The translations under genes were made by a program, and so were the position numbers. Under the pieces are notes generated by a model that searched no databases, was not told where the DNA came from, and saw only the letters and a list, made by a program, of their open reading frames with translations. Positions 10,964 through 21,379 of a stretch of DNA of 64,000 nucleotides are shown piece by piece (positions within the stretch are counted from its first letter, which is position 1; each line of letters opens with the position of its first letter). The stretch is from Opitutales bacterium. Lineage in GTDB: Bacteria; Verrucomicrobiota; Verrucomicrobiia; Opitutales; Coraliomargaritaceae. The stretch covers positions 1 to 64,000 of the forward strand of contig JABBCA010000095.1 of assembly GCA_018607135.1 (NCBI GenBank), in the 5' to 3' direction.

Positions 10964-11108
10964 ATTTAGCGGCAAGTGCCGCACCAAACCGCAGCACAGG
11001 CCAACCGCCTGTGTTTCGTTGTATCTAAAGGAGGGCATTGCTTCCGCATTGCCGCCCAGCAATCAAGAAACACCCATTAGGCAATATAAAGCACTGCCTC
11101 TAGACAAA

Positions 11109-12545
11109 ATGCCCAGTCAAGCCCTCGACAACCAACACTTCGAAGTCGTCATCATCGGTGCCGGCATGGCTGGGCTCGCAGCTGGCATTCGCCTCGCACT
11201 TGGAGGCAAGAACGTCATCATTCTAGAGCGCCACAATGCGTCTGGCGGCCTCAATTCCTTTTACAGTCAAGCAGGCCGCAAATTTGATGTCGGCCTGCAC
11301 GCCATGACCAATTACGTGCCCAAAGGCACGAAAGGCACACCGCTGATCAAACTGCTTCGGCAGTTACGAATTCCCTATGATGCTCTCGACCTCTGCCCGC
11401 AAAACGGCTCGAAGGTCTCTTTTCCGGGGTGCGAACTTGGTTTCAGCAACGACTTCGCATTTTTCGAATCCGAAGTCGCCCGCGCGTTCCCGAAGCAAAT
11501 TGATGGTTTCCATGCACTCGCGGAAGAAGTGCGCACCCTCGACGCCTTCAACTTAGGCTCCATGCCCACCTCGGCGCGCGAAGCCGTAAAACGGCACATT
11601 AGCGACCCTCTACTCGAAGACATGATTTTCTGCCCCGTGATGTATTATGGCAGCGCAGAAGAACACGACATGGATTATGGCCAGTTCGCCATCATGTTTC
11701 GCTCGCTCTTTTTCGAGGGATTCGCCCGCCCACTTGACGGCGTGCGAGTCATTATTCGACTCCTGCAGGACAAATATCGTTCACTCGGCGGTGTCCGCAA
11801 AATGCGTTGCGGGATACAGAAAATCCATACGAACGGCGACAGAGCCTCCGCCATCGAACTAGACAGCGGAGCGACGATCACTGCCGATAAAATCATTTCG
11901 ACCGCAGGCGCCGTAGAGACTGCGCGCATGTGCGACGACCAATCTGCCAACGCAGCAAGTGACAATATTGGCCAGCTTAGCTTCACTGAAACCATTACTG
12001 TGTTTGACAAACAACCCACCGATTTCGGCTGGGACGAAACCATCATTTTTTTCAATACAGCTGAGCGCTTTCGCTATGCACGCGTCGAAGATGAACTCGT
12101 CGATCCAACCAGCGGCGTGATCTGCTTTCCAAACAATTATCAATATGGCAATGACCGCCAACTCGACGAAGGCTTCCTTCGGGTGACTGCCATGGCGAAC
12201 CACGACAAATGGTGTGCGCTCAACGAAGACGACTACCTAGCGCAGAAAGCGTATTGGTATGAAGAGCTACAAAAGGTCACCCTCGGCCTACTGCCAAAAC
12301 CAAAAGGCGGACTCAATCTAGACGAACACCGTCTCGCCACCGATATGTTCACTCCACGAACCGTGCGTAAGTATACCGGACACCTCAACGGAGCCATCTA
12401 CGGCGCGCCCAACAAAATCAAAGACGGACGCACACACTTAGAAAATCTCTACCTAGCTGGAACCGATCAAGGCTTCCTCGGCATCGTTGGCGCAATGCTC
12501 AGCGGAATCTCAATGGCAAACCTACATGTGCTACAGGGCGACTAA
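11109..12545 (+). CDS. Phytoene desaturase / all-trans-retinol 13,14-reductase-like FAD oxidoreductase
   Basis: N-term FEVVIIGAGMAGLAAGIRLALGGKNVIILERHNASGGLNSF, C-term LYLAGTDQGFLGIVGAMLSGISMAN; ORF extends to 11019 via TTG, ATG at 11109 chosen. Confidence 0.85.
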   Translation: MPSQALDNQHFEVVIIGAGMAGLAAGIRLALGGKNVIILERHNASGGLNSFYSQAGRKFDVGLHAMTNYVPKGTKGTPLIKLLRQLRIPYDALDLCPQNGSKVSFPGCELGFSNDFAFFESEVARAFPKQIDGFHALAEEVRTLDAFNLGSMPTSAREAVKRHISDPLLEDMIFCPVMYYGSAEEHDMDYGQFAIMFRSLFFEGFARPLDGVRVIIRLLQDKYRSLGGVRKMRCGIQKIHTNGDRASAIELDSGATITADKIISTAGAVETARMCDDQSANAASDNIGQLSFTETITVFDKQPTDFGWDETIIFFNTAERFRYARVEDELVDPTSGVICFPNNYQYGNDRQLDEGFLRVTAMANHDKWCALNEDDYLAQKAYWYEELQKVTLGLLPKPKGGLNLDEHRLATDMFTPRTVRKYTGHLNGAIYGAPNKIKDGRTHLENLYLAGTDQGFLGIVGAMLSGISMANLHVLQGD

Positions 12546-12915
12546 TCGCGACTGAGCCCATCTATAACGATCGATAGAAATTTTTCGGTCGTGAGAAAGC
12601 CTACGCCATGCGAAGCGGCGTGCGCTTGAACCCAGATTATGCATTAGGATGAGCAGTGTGCTCCGCAACTGAAGCGCAAGGGAGCGTATAACATACGTGA
12701 CTACAGGGCTGACAGGCAGCGATGTGCGCTTGTCGCCTAAGCGTTTCACGGACACCCGTCAGGTGAGCATAAAAACATCCTCAGAAACTTGAGTCACCGT
12801 GATTTGGACTTCCGTCGAACCATGGTTATGAGCGAATACGGAAACTATAGAAAACAAAAATAACGAAACGATACGAATAGACGTAAACGATCACTAAGGT
12901 AAGCACTGAAAATAA

Positions 12916-13254
12916 TCAACCCGGAGGCCACGATAATGAACGACCGCCAAGCACGTGGACGTGCATATGAGGCACCGTCTCACCGCCGTCTTCGCCGTTA
13001 TTGATCACTACGCGGAATCCTTTCTCAAGATTCAGCTTCTTCGCAACCCCCGCAGCAGTCAGCAACAGGTGCCCCAAGGTGGCTTGATCTTCAGCGCTCG
13101 CTACCGCGACACGGGGGATCACCTTTTTGGGGATCACTAAAAAATGCACCGGCGCTTTGGGATCGATATCATGTATGACAATACAGTGTTCGTCTTCATG
13201 CTCGATGTTCGCGGGGATCTCGCGGTCGATAATCTTTTGAAAGAGTGTTTTCAT
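12916..13254 (-). CDS. HIT family (histidine triad) protein
   Basis: 112 aa; DIDPKAPVHFLVIPKK, VPHMHVHVLGGRSLSWPPG. Confidence 0.92.
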   Translation of the reverse strand: MKTLFQKIIDREIPANIEHEDEHCIVIHDIDPKAPVHFLVIPKKVIPRVAVASAEDQATLGHLLLTAAGVAKKLNLEKGFRVVINNGEDGGETVPHMHVHVLGGRSLSWPPG

Positions 13255-13272
13255 TATGATGATAAGCTATGA

Positions 13273-13749
13273 TTAAAGCACCACGACCTGCAACTCTGCA
13301 CCGCGGGTCGCCCATGCACAGGCGAGCGCATCAATCCAATCGCGCACGCGTTCATATTGAGTTTGGCGCTTCTTGGTCCATTTCTTGCCTTCAGGGCAAA
13401 TCGTCTCACGTAGCCCAGTAACCAACAGCAAGGACTGTCGACGACCAGCGAGTTTCTTCATTTCAGTGACAATCGCCTGCCGAATCCACAGCGGACTAAA
13501 GTCCTCCAATGCAGGCACATGCCAATGCGCAAACGCGAGTTCGCTGGTGGACTCTTCACCGAGATGCAAGCGCGCCAGTTTGTCGGCACACTCGCGCAGG
13601 CTAAACTGCACATCTTGATCGGCGTCTTCTTGACTAAAAAATTCTAAAGCACGACGAGCATTTTCAGCACGTTCGACATCGGAAGCAACGGTGCGCGCAA
13701 GAATTTCATTCAATGTGCGCAACTGATCGACAGGATCATTTTTTGCCAT
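13273..13749 (-). CDS. Uncharacterised protein overlapping nrdR
   Basis: 158 aa ORF whose start overlaps the nrdR stop by 14 nt; no family recognised. Confidence 0.6.
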   Translation of the reverse strand: MAKNDPVDQLRTLNEILARTVASDVERAENARRALEFFSQEDADQDVQFSLRECADKLARLHLGEESTSELAFAHWHVPALEDFSPLWIRQAIVTEMKKLAGRRQSLLLVTGLRETICPEGKKWTKKRQTQYERVRDWIDALACAWATRGAELQVVVL

Positions 13750-14206
13750 TTTCGGTGAACTCTCGGAGGTCTAATATTTCTTGAGCAAGCTCGCTGAGAT
13801 CACGGAAATCCTTATACACCGACGCATAGCGAACATAGGCGATCTGATCTAAATGCTTGAGGCGTTGCATCACATGCTCGCCAATGGATTGAGCTGGAAT
13901 CTCATGATCAAATTCTTTTTCCAACGTTGCTAAGACATCCGCTATGAGCATTTCAATTTGAATGACTTCGATGGGACGTTTTTGCACCGCCTTTTTCAAG
14001 CCACCGAGGATCTTACTTCGGTCAAAATCTTCTCGGCGACCATCACGTTTCACCACTTGCAAGTCGGCACGGAGCACTTCTTCGATAGTAGTAAAACGGT
14101 ATTCACAATCGAGGCATTCGCGACGACGACGGATCGAGGTTTCGTTTTTACCAGTTCGGGTATCGAGCACTTTAGTCTCGAGTGAGGCGCATTTCGGGCA
14201 ACGCAT
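13736..14206 (-). CDS. nrdR: Transcriptional repressor NrdR
   Basis: [17 protein letters not shown]...[16 protein letters not shown] zinc ribbon plus ATP-cone. Confidence 0.95.
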   Translation of the reverse strand: MRCPKCASLETKVLDTRTGKNETSIRRRRECLDCEYRFTTIEEVLRADLQVVKRDGRREDFDRSKILGGLKKAVQKRPIEVIQIEMLIADVLATLEKEFDHEIPAQSIGEHVMQRLKHLDQIAYVRYASVYKDFRDLSELAQEILDLREFTENGKK

Positions 14207-14255
14207 TTTTTTTAAGAAAGTAGAAGGTAGAAGTCAGGAGTTAGAAAATGACGGA

Positions 14256-14819
14256 CTACAGCTTTAAGAAGTTTTCTAGCATTTTCATGCCGTCTTGGGT
14301 CGCGAGCGACTCTGGGTGAAACTGCACGCCCCAGACCGGAAGATCCTTGTGAGCGAGTCCCATGATTTCGCCTTCTGCGGTCTCGGCGGTCACTTCCAAG
14401 CAATCTGGTAAAGTGGAGCGCTCGACAATTAAAGAATGATAGCGGGTGGCTATCATCGGATTGGGCATGCCTTTAAAAATGTCCGTATCGCGGTGCGTTA
14501 CTGGTGAGGTCTTGCCATGCATCAGGCGATCGGCTCGAATCACCTTCCCCCCAAAATGCTGACCGATACTTTGATGTCCAAGGCACACGCCGAGGAGTGG
14601 CTTCTTTCCTGCAAAGGCAGCGATTATATCGAGACTAACACCCGCCTCTGTTGGCGAGCAAGGCCCCGGCGAAATCATGACGCGGTCAGGATTCAGCTCA
14701 AGAGCTTCTTCAACAGTAATCGCGTTGTTACGATAGACCTTTTGGTCCACTCCAAGCTGACCAAAATACTGAACCAGATTGTAAGTAAAGGAGTCGAAAT
14801 TATCGATAACGAGGAGCAT
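14256..14819 (-). CDS. Anthranilate/aminodeoxychorismate synthase glutamine amidotransferase component
   Basis: 187 aa; [40 protein letters not shown]; trpG versus pabA not separable by sequence. Confidence 0.92.
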   Translation of the reverse strand: MLLVIDNFDSFTYNLVQYFGQLGVDQKVYRNNAITVEEALELNPDRVMISPGPCSPTEAGVSLDIIAAFAGKKPLLGVCLGHQSIGQHFGGKVIRADRLMHGKTSPVTHRDTDIFKGMPNPMIATRYHSLIVERSTLPDCLEVTAETAEGEIMGLAHKDLPVWGVQFHPESLATQDGMKMLENFLKL

Positions 14820-14885
14820 GGAATTGAATAAATAATGAGTAATGACTGATGGCTTAATCGAACGTCCAACTTTGAGTAATGAATC

Positions 14886-14924
14886 CGTTTCAGATTTTCA
14901 GCGTTTCAGCGTTTCAGCGTTTCC
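14886..14924. repeat. Tandem TTTCAGCG octamer repeat overlapping the trpB 3' end
   Basis: TTTCAGATTTTCAGCGTTTCAGCGTTTCAGCGTTTC read directly. Confidence 0.85.
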
Positions 14925-16136
14925 CAAGACCCGCGCGGCTTCTTGAACGTCTTTGTCACCACGACCGCTGAGGTTGCCTATTATGATTTGATCGGAGCTC
15001 ATCTCACGAGCACGCTTCATGGTATATGCAATGCCATGCGAGGATTCAAGTGCGGGGACAATGCCCTCGATTGAGCATAAGGCTTGAAATGCATCCAGCG
15101 CCTCAGCGTCGGTAGCGTAACCGAAGTGGATGCGACCTTTCTCTTTGTAGTATGCATGCTCGGGGCCCACCGCTGCGTAGTCGAGACCCGCAGAGACTGA
15201 GTGAGTCAAATCGATTTGACCATCTTCGTCCTGTAAAATCCAAGTCTTCGCACCTTGCAGGACACCGAGTTTGCCGCCCTCAAAACGCGCTGCGTGATGC
15301 CCACGAACGATTTCACGGCCACCAGCTTCAACACCCGTGAGTTTTACTTCGAGGTCTTTCAAAAACGCAAAAAAGATACCAATCGCATTCGAACCACCAC
15401 CGACACAGGCCGCTACTTCGTCAGGTAAGCGCCCTTCTTTTTCAATGATTTGGCGACGACATTCTTCACCGATGCAACGGTGAAAGTCGCGCACCATCAT
15501 TGGGAATGGATGTGAACCCAGCGCGGAACCGATGATGTAGTGAGTGGTGCGAACGTTGGTGACCCAATCGCGCATCGCTTCATTGACGGCCTCCTTTAAA
15601 GTCTTTTGCCCCGCAGACACTCCGCGCACTTCCGCACCACAAAGGCGCATGCGATAAACGTTCAAAGCTTGGCGGCGCATATCTTCCTCGCCCATGTAGA
15701 TCACACATTCGAAGCCCATCTTGGCACACATGGCAGCGGTCGCGATACCGTGTTGCCCCGCGCCCGTCTCAGCGATAATGCGCTTCTTGCCCATTCGCTT
15801 AGCAAGCAAGGCTTGGCCTAGGGCGTTGTTGATTTTATGAGCACCCGTGTGCAGGAGGTCTTCACGCTTGAGATAGATCTTTGCCCCACCGCAGTGCTCA
15901 GTGAGGCGATCCGCAAAATAGAGATTGGTCGGACGACCTGCAAACTCACGGAGCTGGAAGTCGAGTTCCTTTTGAAATTCGGGGTCTTTACGCGCCTCAT
16001 GATAGGCTTCGGTCAACTCGAACAGCGGCGTCATCAAAGTCTCTGGCACATACATGCCCCCGTAGGCACCAAAGTGCCCGCGTTCATCGGGAAGACTTAA
16101 TGGATCGAGCTCAAGATCTGGAGTTGCAGTTTGCAT
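14898..16136 (-). CDS. trpB: Tryptophan synthase beta chain
   Basis: 412 aa; [41 protein letters not shown]. Confidence 0.96.
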   Translation of the reverse strand: MQTATPDLELDPLSLPDERGHFGAYGGMYVPETLMTPLFELTEAYHEARKDPEFQKELDFQLREFAGRPTNLYFADRLTEHCGGAKIYLKREDLLHTGAHKINNALGQALLAKRMGKKRIIAETGAGQHGIATAAMCAKMGFECVIYMGEEDMRRQALNVYRMRLCGAEVRGVSAGQKTLKEAVNEAMRDWVTNVRTTHYIIGSALGSHPFPMMVRDFHRCIGEECRRQIIEKEGRLPDEVAACVGGGSNAIGIFFAFLKDLEVKLTGVEAGGREIVRGHHAARFEGGKLGVLQGAKTWILQDEDGQIDLTHSVSAGLDYAAVGPEHAYYKEKGRIHFGYATDAEALDAFQALCSIEGIVPALESSHGIAYTMKRAREMSSDQIIIGNLSGRGDKDVQEAARVLGNAETLKR

Positions 16137-16193
16137 ACTGGAATACGGTTGCGAGTCGCGTGCTTTGTCAAGCTGGCAGTCCTATAGGCAGAA

Positions 16194-16940
16194 TTAGGGA
16201 AGACGGGATTCAAATTCGGCAATATCCTCAGGGGCGTCGATACCAATGGTGGGTTGGTCGGTAATGCCAACATGGATTCGGTAGCCGTGTTCCATCGCGC
16301 GGAGCTGTTCGAGCTTTTCGATGTTTTCCAGAAAGCCAGGTTCGAGCGCAGAAAAGGCGCTGAGGAAGTCGGCTTGGTAGGCATATAGGCCGAGATGCCG
16401 GTAGCACTGGTGTTGCCGTAGCCACTCGGCGTCCGCCTTGCCTTGTAAATCACGTGCATATGGAATCGGTGAACGTGAGAAGTAGAGCGCATAGCCCTCG
16501 CGGTCGCGGACGACATTCACTTGGTTTGGATTCGCAAAATCTTCGGGTGATTCATAGGGAATTGCCAACGTCGACATAGCGGCCTCGCCCTCTAATCCCT
16601 TAGCAAGAGCGCGAATTTGCTCACCCGTGACCAGCGGCTCATCGCCTTGCACGTTGATGACCGCAGATGCGCCCACTTGCGCATTGGCCTCAGCGAGCCG
16701 ATCAGTTCCGCTCGGATGATCTGCCCGCGTGCGCACGACGCTGAAGCCTGCTTTCACGAGACAAGACTCAAGCGCATCGTCATCGACTGCAAAATACAGA
16801 GGAAACTCAGGTGCGACTTCACGGATGCGCTCAGCGGTCCACACAATCACGGGCTTGCCACGCACTTGATGCAACAGCTTTCGAGGAAACCGTGTCGAGG
16901 CGAGGCGCGCTGGAACAATAATAGATGGTGTCTTTGACAT
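16194..16940 (-). CDS. kdsB: 3-deoxy-manno-octulosonate cytidylyltransferase
   Basis: [44 protein letters not shown]; start could be 16958. Confidence 0.94.
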   Translation of the reverse strand: MSKTPSIIVPARLASTRFPRKLLHQVRGKPVIVWTAERIREVAPEFPLYFAVDDDALESCLVKAGFSVVRTRADHPSGTDRLAEANAQVGASAVINVQGDEPLVTGEQIRALAKGLEGEAAMSTLAIPYESPEDFANPNQVNVVRDREGYALYFSRSPIPYARDLQGKADAEWLRQHQCYRHLGLYAYQADFLSAFSALEPGFLENIEKLEQLRAMEHGYRIHVGITDQPTIGIDAPEDIAEFESRLP

Positions 16941-16970
16941 TTGAACGCCAATCATCATGAAAGATTGGCA

Positions 16971-17291
16971 ATGAACAAGGAAATCAGTGCCATCGAAGCC
17001 GCAAATTTGCGCGAAAATGAAGACAACGTCACCTTTTTAGACGTTCGAGAAGATGAGGAGGTCACGGTTTGTCGGATTGAAGGCGCACTACACATTCCAA
17101 TGGGACAGATACCGGACCGCGCCGAGGCACTGCCACAAGACGGTAAACTCGTGGTTTACTGCCACCATGGTATGCGCAGCATGAATGTCTGCCAATATCT
17201 CGAGGCGCGAGGCTTCACCAATACAATCAACCTGGGGGGCGGCATCCACGCATGGGCACTCCAAGTCGACCCTAATATGAGCCGCTACTAG
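16971..17291 (+). CDS. Rhodanese-like domain protein
   Basis: [44 protein letters not shown] active-site Cys. Confidence 0.9.
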   Translation: MNKEISAIEAANLRENEDNVTFLDVREDEEVTVCRIEGALHIPMGQIPDRAEALPQDGKLVVYCHHGMRSMNVCQYLEARGFTNTINLGGGIHAWALQVDPNMSRY

Positions 17292-17357
17292 TGGTTTTTA
17301 TTATGCCATAGAGTTTTCTCTGGATTTTTACCTCACGCCTATTTAGTAATCCATGTT

Positions 17358-18053
17358 ATGAAAACTATACGGTTCATTCTAATCATTTTGGTCTCCCTAT
17401 TTACCTCAAGTCTACAAGGTGAAAACTTTCGAACGTTTAAAGACACACAAGGCCGAGAAATGACCGCCAGACTCACAAGAGTGAGTGGAGACGATGTTTA
17501 CATTGAACGCCAAGACGGCTTGACGACCAAAGTTGCCCTATCGATCTTTAGCGCTGAGGATAAAAAATACATCCAAGAATGGGCAACAAAGAATCTCCTA
17601 ACGAGTGGCATCTTTGAAGTTCGTTTTACTACAGAAAATTCCTCAAAGCGAGATTCTGAAAGTGGTGGCATACAGCGAGAAAGCTACCAAAGCGCGTATG
17701 GCATCGAAGTCGAAAACACCTCTTATGAGCCAGTTAAAAATATTCGTATCGAGTATTTACTCATAAAGTTTGAAGACGCACTTGCCGCAGCAAAACGCAG
17801 CGAAGGTGAAATCCGGCGCTTAAAAGGGGAAGTGAAAATTGATTACATCGGAGACCGCAGTAAGGCGACCGTGAAGACGAAATCAGTCCCAATGCTTGAG
17901 ACCGAATTAGCTCCTGGCTACGTCTGGTCGGGAGGCGGCAAAAGGACTAGCAAGGACGTCTTAAAGGGAATTTGGATAAAAATGTATGTGGGTGACCTAC
18001 TCGTGCATGAATACTCAAAGCCGGAAAATATGATGCGCACTGAGGCTTGGTAA
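17358..18053 (+). CDS. Secreted protein with SHD1-like N-terminal domain
   Basis: Signal peptide then FRTFKDTQGREMTARLTRVSGDDVYIERQDGLTTKVALSIFSAEDKKYIQEW. Confidence 0.65.
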   Translation: MKTIRFILIILVSLFTSSLQGENFRTFKDTQGREMTARLTRVSGDDVYIERQDGLTTKVALSIFSAEDKKYIQEWATKNLLTSGIFEVRFTTENSSKRDSESGGIQRESYQSAYGIEVENTSYEPVKNIRIEYLLIKFEDALAAAKRSEGEIRRLKGEVKIDYIGDRSKATVKTKSVPMLETELAPGYVWSGGGKRTSKDVLKGIWIKMYVGDLLVHEYSKPENMMRTEAW

Positions 18054-18056
18054 ATG

Positions 18057-20414
18057 CTATTTCGTTTGCATACGGTAAACACCGTCCCAATCAGCTGGTG
18101 CACCGAGCTTTAAAAAGTTAAGACAACGCACTCGCATGACTGCCGAAGGCGTAGTGGACGCATACTCACTGCCTGGCTCAAACGCTGCGGCTTTTTCGAA
18201 ACATTCGATTGCATCTGCCCATTGCCCTTCAAAATAAAGAGCGAGACCAGACTCATAGTGCATCCGACATGCTTCGGCCTGGCTTAAGTCAACGCTCTGA
18301 TCCCACAACTCAAATACCTCAACAGCCTGCGATCTGCCCTTCACAACAATGCGATCTAGCTTTCGTTTTGGTAAGCTTCCTGCAGTCGCTTCTGCCGCAC
18401 GAAGCACCGCATCTGTAACCATCGTATAAACGCCATAGGACTTCGCGGCACTTTCACATCGCGCGGCCACGTTTACCGAGTCCCCCATCATCGTGTAATT
18501 AAATCGCACCTCACTGCCCATATTGCCAATGACAGCGACTCCGCAATTGATACCTATGCGGGTGCGCATTCGCAAGACGGCATCGGGCCATTTGCCAGCA
18601 GCTTGCCAATGCTCTCTAAGTTTCGCGTGGCGTTCTTGCATCCGTAGCGCAGCCAGACACGCACGTCCGGCATGGTTTTCAAGCGGCACTGGCATACCAA
18701 ACATAGTGACGATTGCATCGCCAATATACTTATCGAGTGTTCCGCCTTGCTTCTGAATCTCCTCAGTCATGGCGCCCAAATATTCATTCATGAGTGCTAC
18801 CAACTGATTCGGCTCCAATTGTTCGGACAATGCAGAGAACCCTTCGACATCTGAAAATAAAGAAGAGATCTCTGCGTCCACCCCACCCAGTTGAGGATCA
18901 CGCTGCGCTTCCACCATCTCATTCACCAGTTCAGGAGATACATAAGCACCAAATAGATTTTTAATGCGACGGCGCTCGAACTCCTCAGCACCTAATTTAA
19001 TCAACATAATACCCAGCACTGCAGTCATCGCAGCACCCAGCGGTGCAATGAGCGGCAACACTAAATGCCACAGAGAAAAGGCACTGAATACAAACAATGC
19101 GTATGCGCAGACCAACAAAACGGCAGCGAAACGACCTGGACGATTCCACAATGCAAGTAATGCCACTAACAGGGTCAGAGAAAAGACAATCAAAACAACG
19201 TGAAGATTCGAAGCATAAGCAATATATGCTTCAGCATGCAATGTTCTATACAGATTCGCATGCAGACCCACCTTTGGCACCGGCTCGCGGTTGAAGGGAG
19301 TGGGTGCAACATCTTTAAGTTGGGGATCTACAGGACCTACAAAGATCACCTTATCTTTAAAACGCATGAACCACTCTTTTTGAGTATCCACAGCCGCAGT
19401 ATCGCCCGCCTGCATGGCACTGCTCAAACTTCCCGCGCGCTCCAATACCTCATGCATACCAACATGCTCAGTAAAAGTATCTGTCCTCCAGCCGCTAAAC
19501 CAGTTTACACCAATAGATTGGCGCTCCACCAACGGCACCTTACGAAACACCGCTCCATCCTTGTGAATCAATAAATACCGCTCCCCACGCACGATGTCAT
19601 CACGATCAATTTCATTCGCCGTCAAAAACAATTCTAAGCCCAATGAATACAGCACATGCTCAGAGTAGAGTCGGATCTCATGGGGGCGCCACCCATCCTT
19701 ATCCGTAAGCACTAGGCGACCTTCATCCTCAACAATCTGAGGCTCGTTCATGACATCGAATAGCTGGCTACGCATGCCATTCATTAGATTGCGCGAATAC
19801 AATTCACCGTGGACTTCCACAAAGCCAACCACCCATTGCGGAATGACTCCTTTACCCAATTCTTCATCCACATTCGCCAAGCCCAGCTTCCCGACATGCC
19901 AATCTACAATCGGATAACTCGGAGACTCTGGAAATAAATTTTTCTTCGGGTCCGCAAAGCCCATTCGAATCAACGGCACTGCCGAGAGCCCCTCAGTCCC
20001 AGTATATGCAGCCGCCAAAACGACCTGATCATTGTAGTGTGCAATACTTTGCCCGAGCATGCGATCCCCAGAACGTGCGCGCTCTACATCCAATAGAGAA
20101 CCACGGCCCAATTGCGAAAAAATGACATCGACCCCAACAGTCTTTGCCTCGCCTGGACCTAGTAGAGCATTTAACAGAATCGCAAAGTTCGTTCGATCCC
20201 AAGGCCGATCACCAATCATAGCAACCGACTGCGCATCTATATCAACATGCAGAATCGGGGCGGTAGAGGCTACTTCCCCACGCGCAAGATAACGCCATCG
20301 CAAGGCCTCTTGCTCCAGACCATTCAATAAACCCGAAATCCAGAGCACCGCCCACAATATGATCGCTCCGATGATTAGGCCAAAATAAGAGACAGTATAC
20401 TGAAAGCGGTTCAA
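18057..20414 (-). CDS. CHASE2 domain-containing class III adenylate/guanylate cyclase
   Basis: 785 aa; N-term CHASE2 (DIDAQSVAMIGDRPWDRTNFAILLN), TMs, cyclase FSDVEGFSALSE...LDKYIGDAIVTMFG. Confidence 0.9.
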   Translation of the reverse strand: MNRFQYTVSYFGLIIGAIILWAVLWISGLLNGLEQEALRWRYLARGEVASTAPILHVDIDAQSVAMIGDRPWDRTNFAILLNALLGPGEAKTVGVDVIFSQLGRGSLLDVERARSGDRMLGQSIAHYNDQVVLAAAYTGTEGLSAVPLIRMGFADPKKNLFPESPSYPIVDWHVGKLGLANVDEELGKGVIPQWVVGFVEVHGELYSRNLMNGMRSQLFDVMNEPQIVEDEGRLVLTDKDGWRPHEIRLYSEHVLYSLGLELFLTANEIDRDDIVRGERYLLIHKDGAVFRKVPLVERQSIGVNWFSGWRTDTFTEHVGMHEVLERAGSLSSAMQAGDTAAVDTQKEWFMRFKDKVIFVGPVDPQLKDVAPTPFNREPVPKVGLHANLYRTLHAEAYIAYASNLHVVLIVFSLTLLVALLALWNRPGRFAAVLLVCAYALFVFSAFSLWHLVLPLIAPLGAAMTAVLGIMLIKLGAEEFERRRIKNLFGAYVSPELVNEMVEAQRDPQLGGVDAEISSLFSDVEGFSALSEQLEPNQLVALMNEYLGAMTEEIQKQGGTLDKYIGDAIVTMFGMPVPLENHAGRACLAALRMQERHAKLREHWQAAGKWPDAVLRMRTRIGINCGVAVIGNMGSEVRFNYTMMGDSVNVAARCESAAKSYGVYTMVTDAVLRAAEATAGSLPKRKLDRIVVKGRSQAVEVFELWDQSVDLSQAEACRMHYESGLALYFEGQWADAIECFEKAAAFEPGSEYASTTPSAVMRVRCLNFLKLGAPADWDGVYRMQTK

Positions 20415-20455
20415 AACGTAATTAAACTGTGCGCATTCGACACAAAAGCCAAGCC

Positions 20456-21379
20456 TCAGAAAAGGCCCGCCTCATACGCTGAAGGCGGACGCGCCTCCCC
20501 TTTAAACGGAGTGACTGGCTTGGGCAAGGGCGCATACTCGATAACGATTGGCCGCAAATCTTGCTGTGACATCCCGGACGCAGATGCGCCCACTGCCTGC
20601 TGAACTTCAACAGCACCAATATTCAAGCTTTTCGTGTGCTCATAGAACTCCTTAGCAGAAAAGTTCAATGCTCCAACCGCAATACTGCGCTGATCAAAAT
20701 CTTCTAAATACTCTAGCGCATCCAAAGTGATTTCTGCGACCTCGACAGAAGGTTTAAATGCAGCACCGGCACCACTGATACGTTGCCCAGAGCGAATCGA
20801 AAAAGTGCGATTTGACAAATCTAGGAGGCGAACTGTCCCTTCGACACAATGAATGGTGAACCCGTAGGTTCGCTTTCTAGCATCTCTGGAAATTTCAATC
20901 ATCCACAACGCACGCCGATTCGCATACAAGCGTCCGATAGGTGTTTCCACGAGTAACTGCGATGCCTCCTCCATCTTACGTTGATCAATCACCAGTGTGC
21001 CCGCCCGAAGATTGAAAATCATCCGACTTTGCCCTCCCTCAAGTTCGGAATTAAACCAATCAGCTTCAAAATCAGCCTCCTGTTCAAAACGCTCAATTGC
21101 AAAGTATCCAGCCCCTTTGTAATCCACTAACACATGATTCGAGGCCAACAAAGTGACACGGCTGGTATCCAAGCTCTCCACCTTGACCAGTCCCTCAAAA
21201 TAAAAGGGAATCTTGGAAATGGGTAACGAATCTGATGCGACTCCGACAGGCGTGACACTCATACCGTCCTCGATGTATCCGACAGCAACAGAACCCTGAC
21301 GCCACTCTAGAGCATACGAACTCGATACCGCGACTGAGAATACAAATAGTGCAGCCAATCTATTCATTACCTGTATCAT
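20456..21379 (-). CDS. FecR-like domain secreted protein
   Basis: 307 aa; signal peptide; LRAGTLVIDQRKMEEASQLLVETPIGRLYANRRALWMIEI...GTVRLLDLSNRTFSIRSGQRI. Confidence 0.6.
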   Translation of the reverse strand: MIQVMNRLAALFVFSVAVSSSYALEWRQGSVAVGYIEDGMSVTPVGVASDSLPISKIPFYFEGLVKVESLDTSRVTLLASNHVLVDYKGAGYFAIERFEQEADFEADWFNSELEGGQSRMIFNLRAGTLVIDQRKMEEASQLLVETPIGRLYANRRALWMIEISRDARKRTYGFTIHCVEGTVRLLDLSNRTFSIRSGQRISGAGAAFKPSVEVAEITLDALEYLEDFDQRSIAVGALNFSAKEFYEHTKSLNIGAVEVQQAVGASASGMSQQDLRPIVIEYAPLPKPVTPFKGEARPPSAYEAGLF

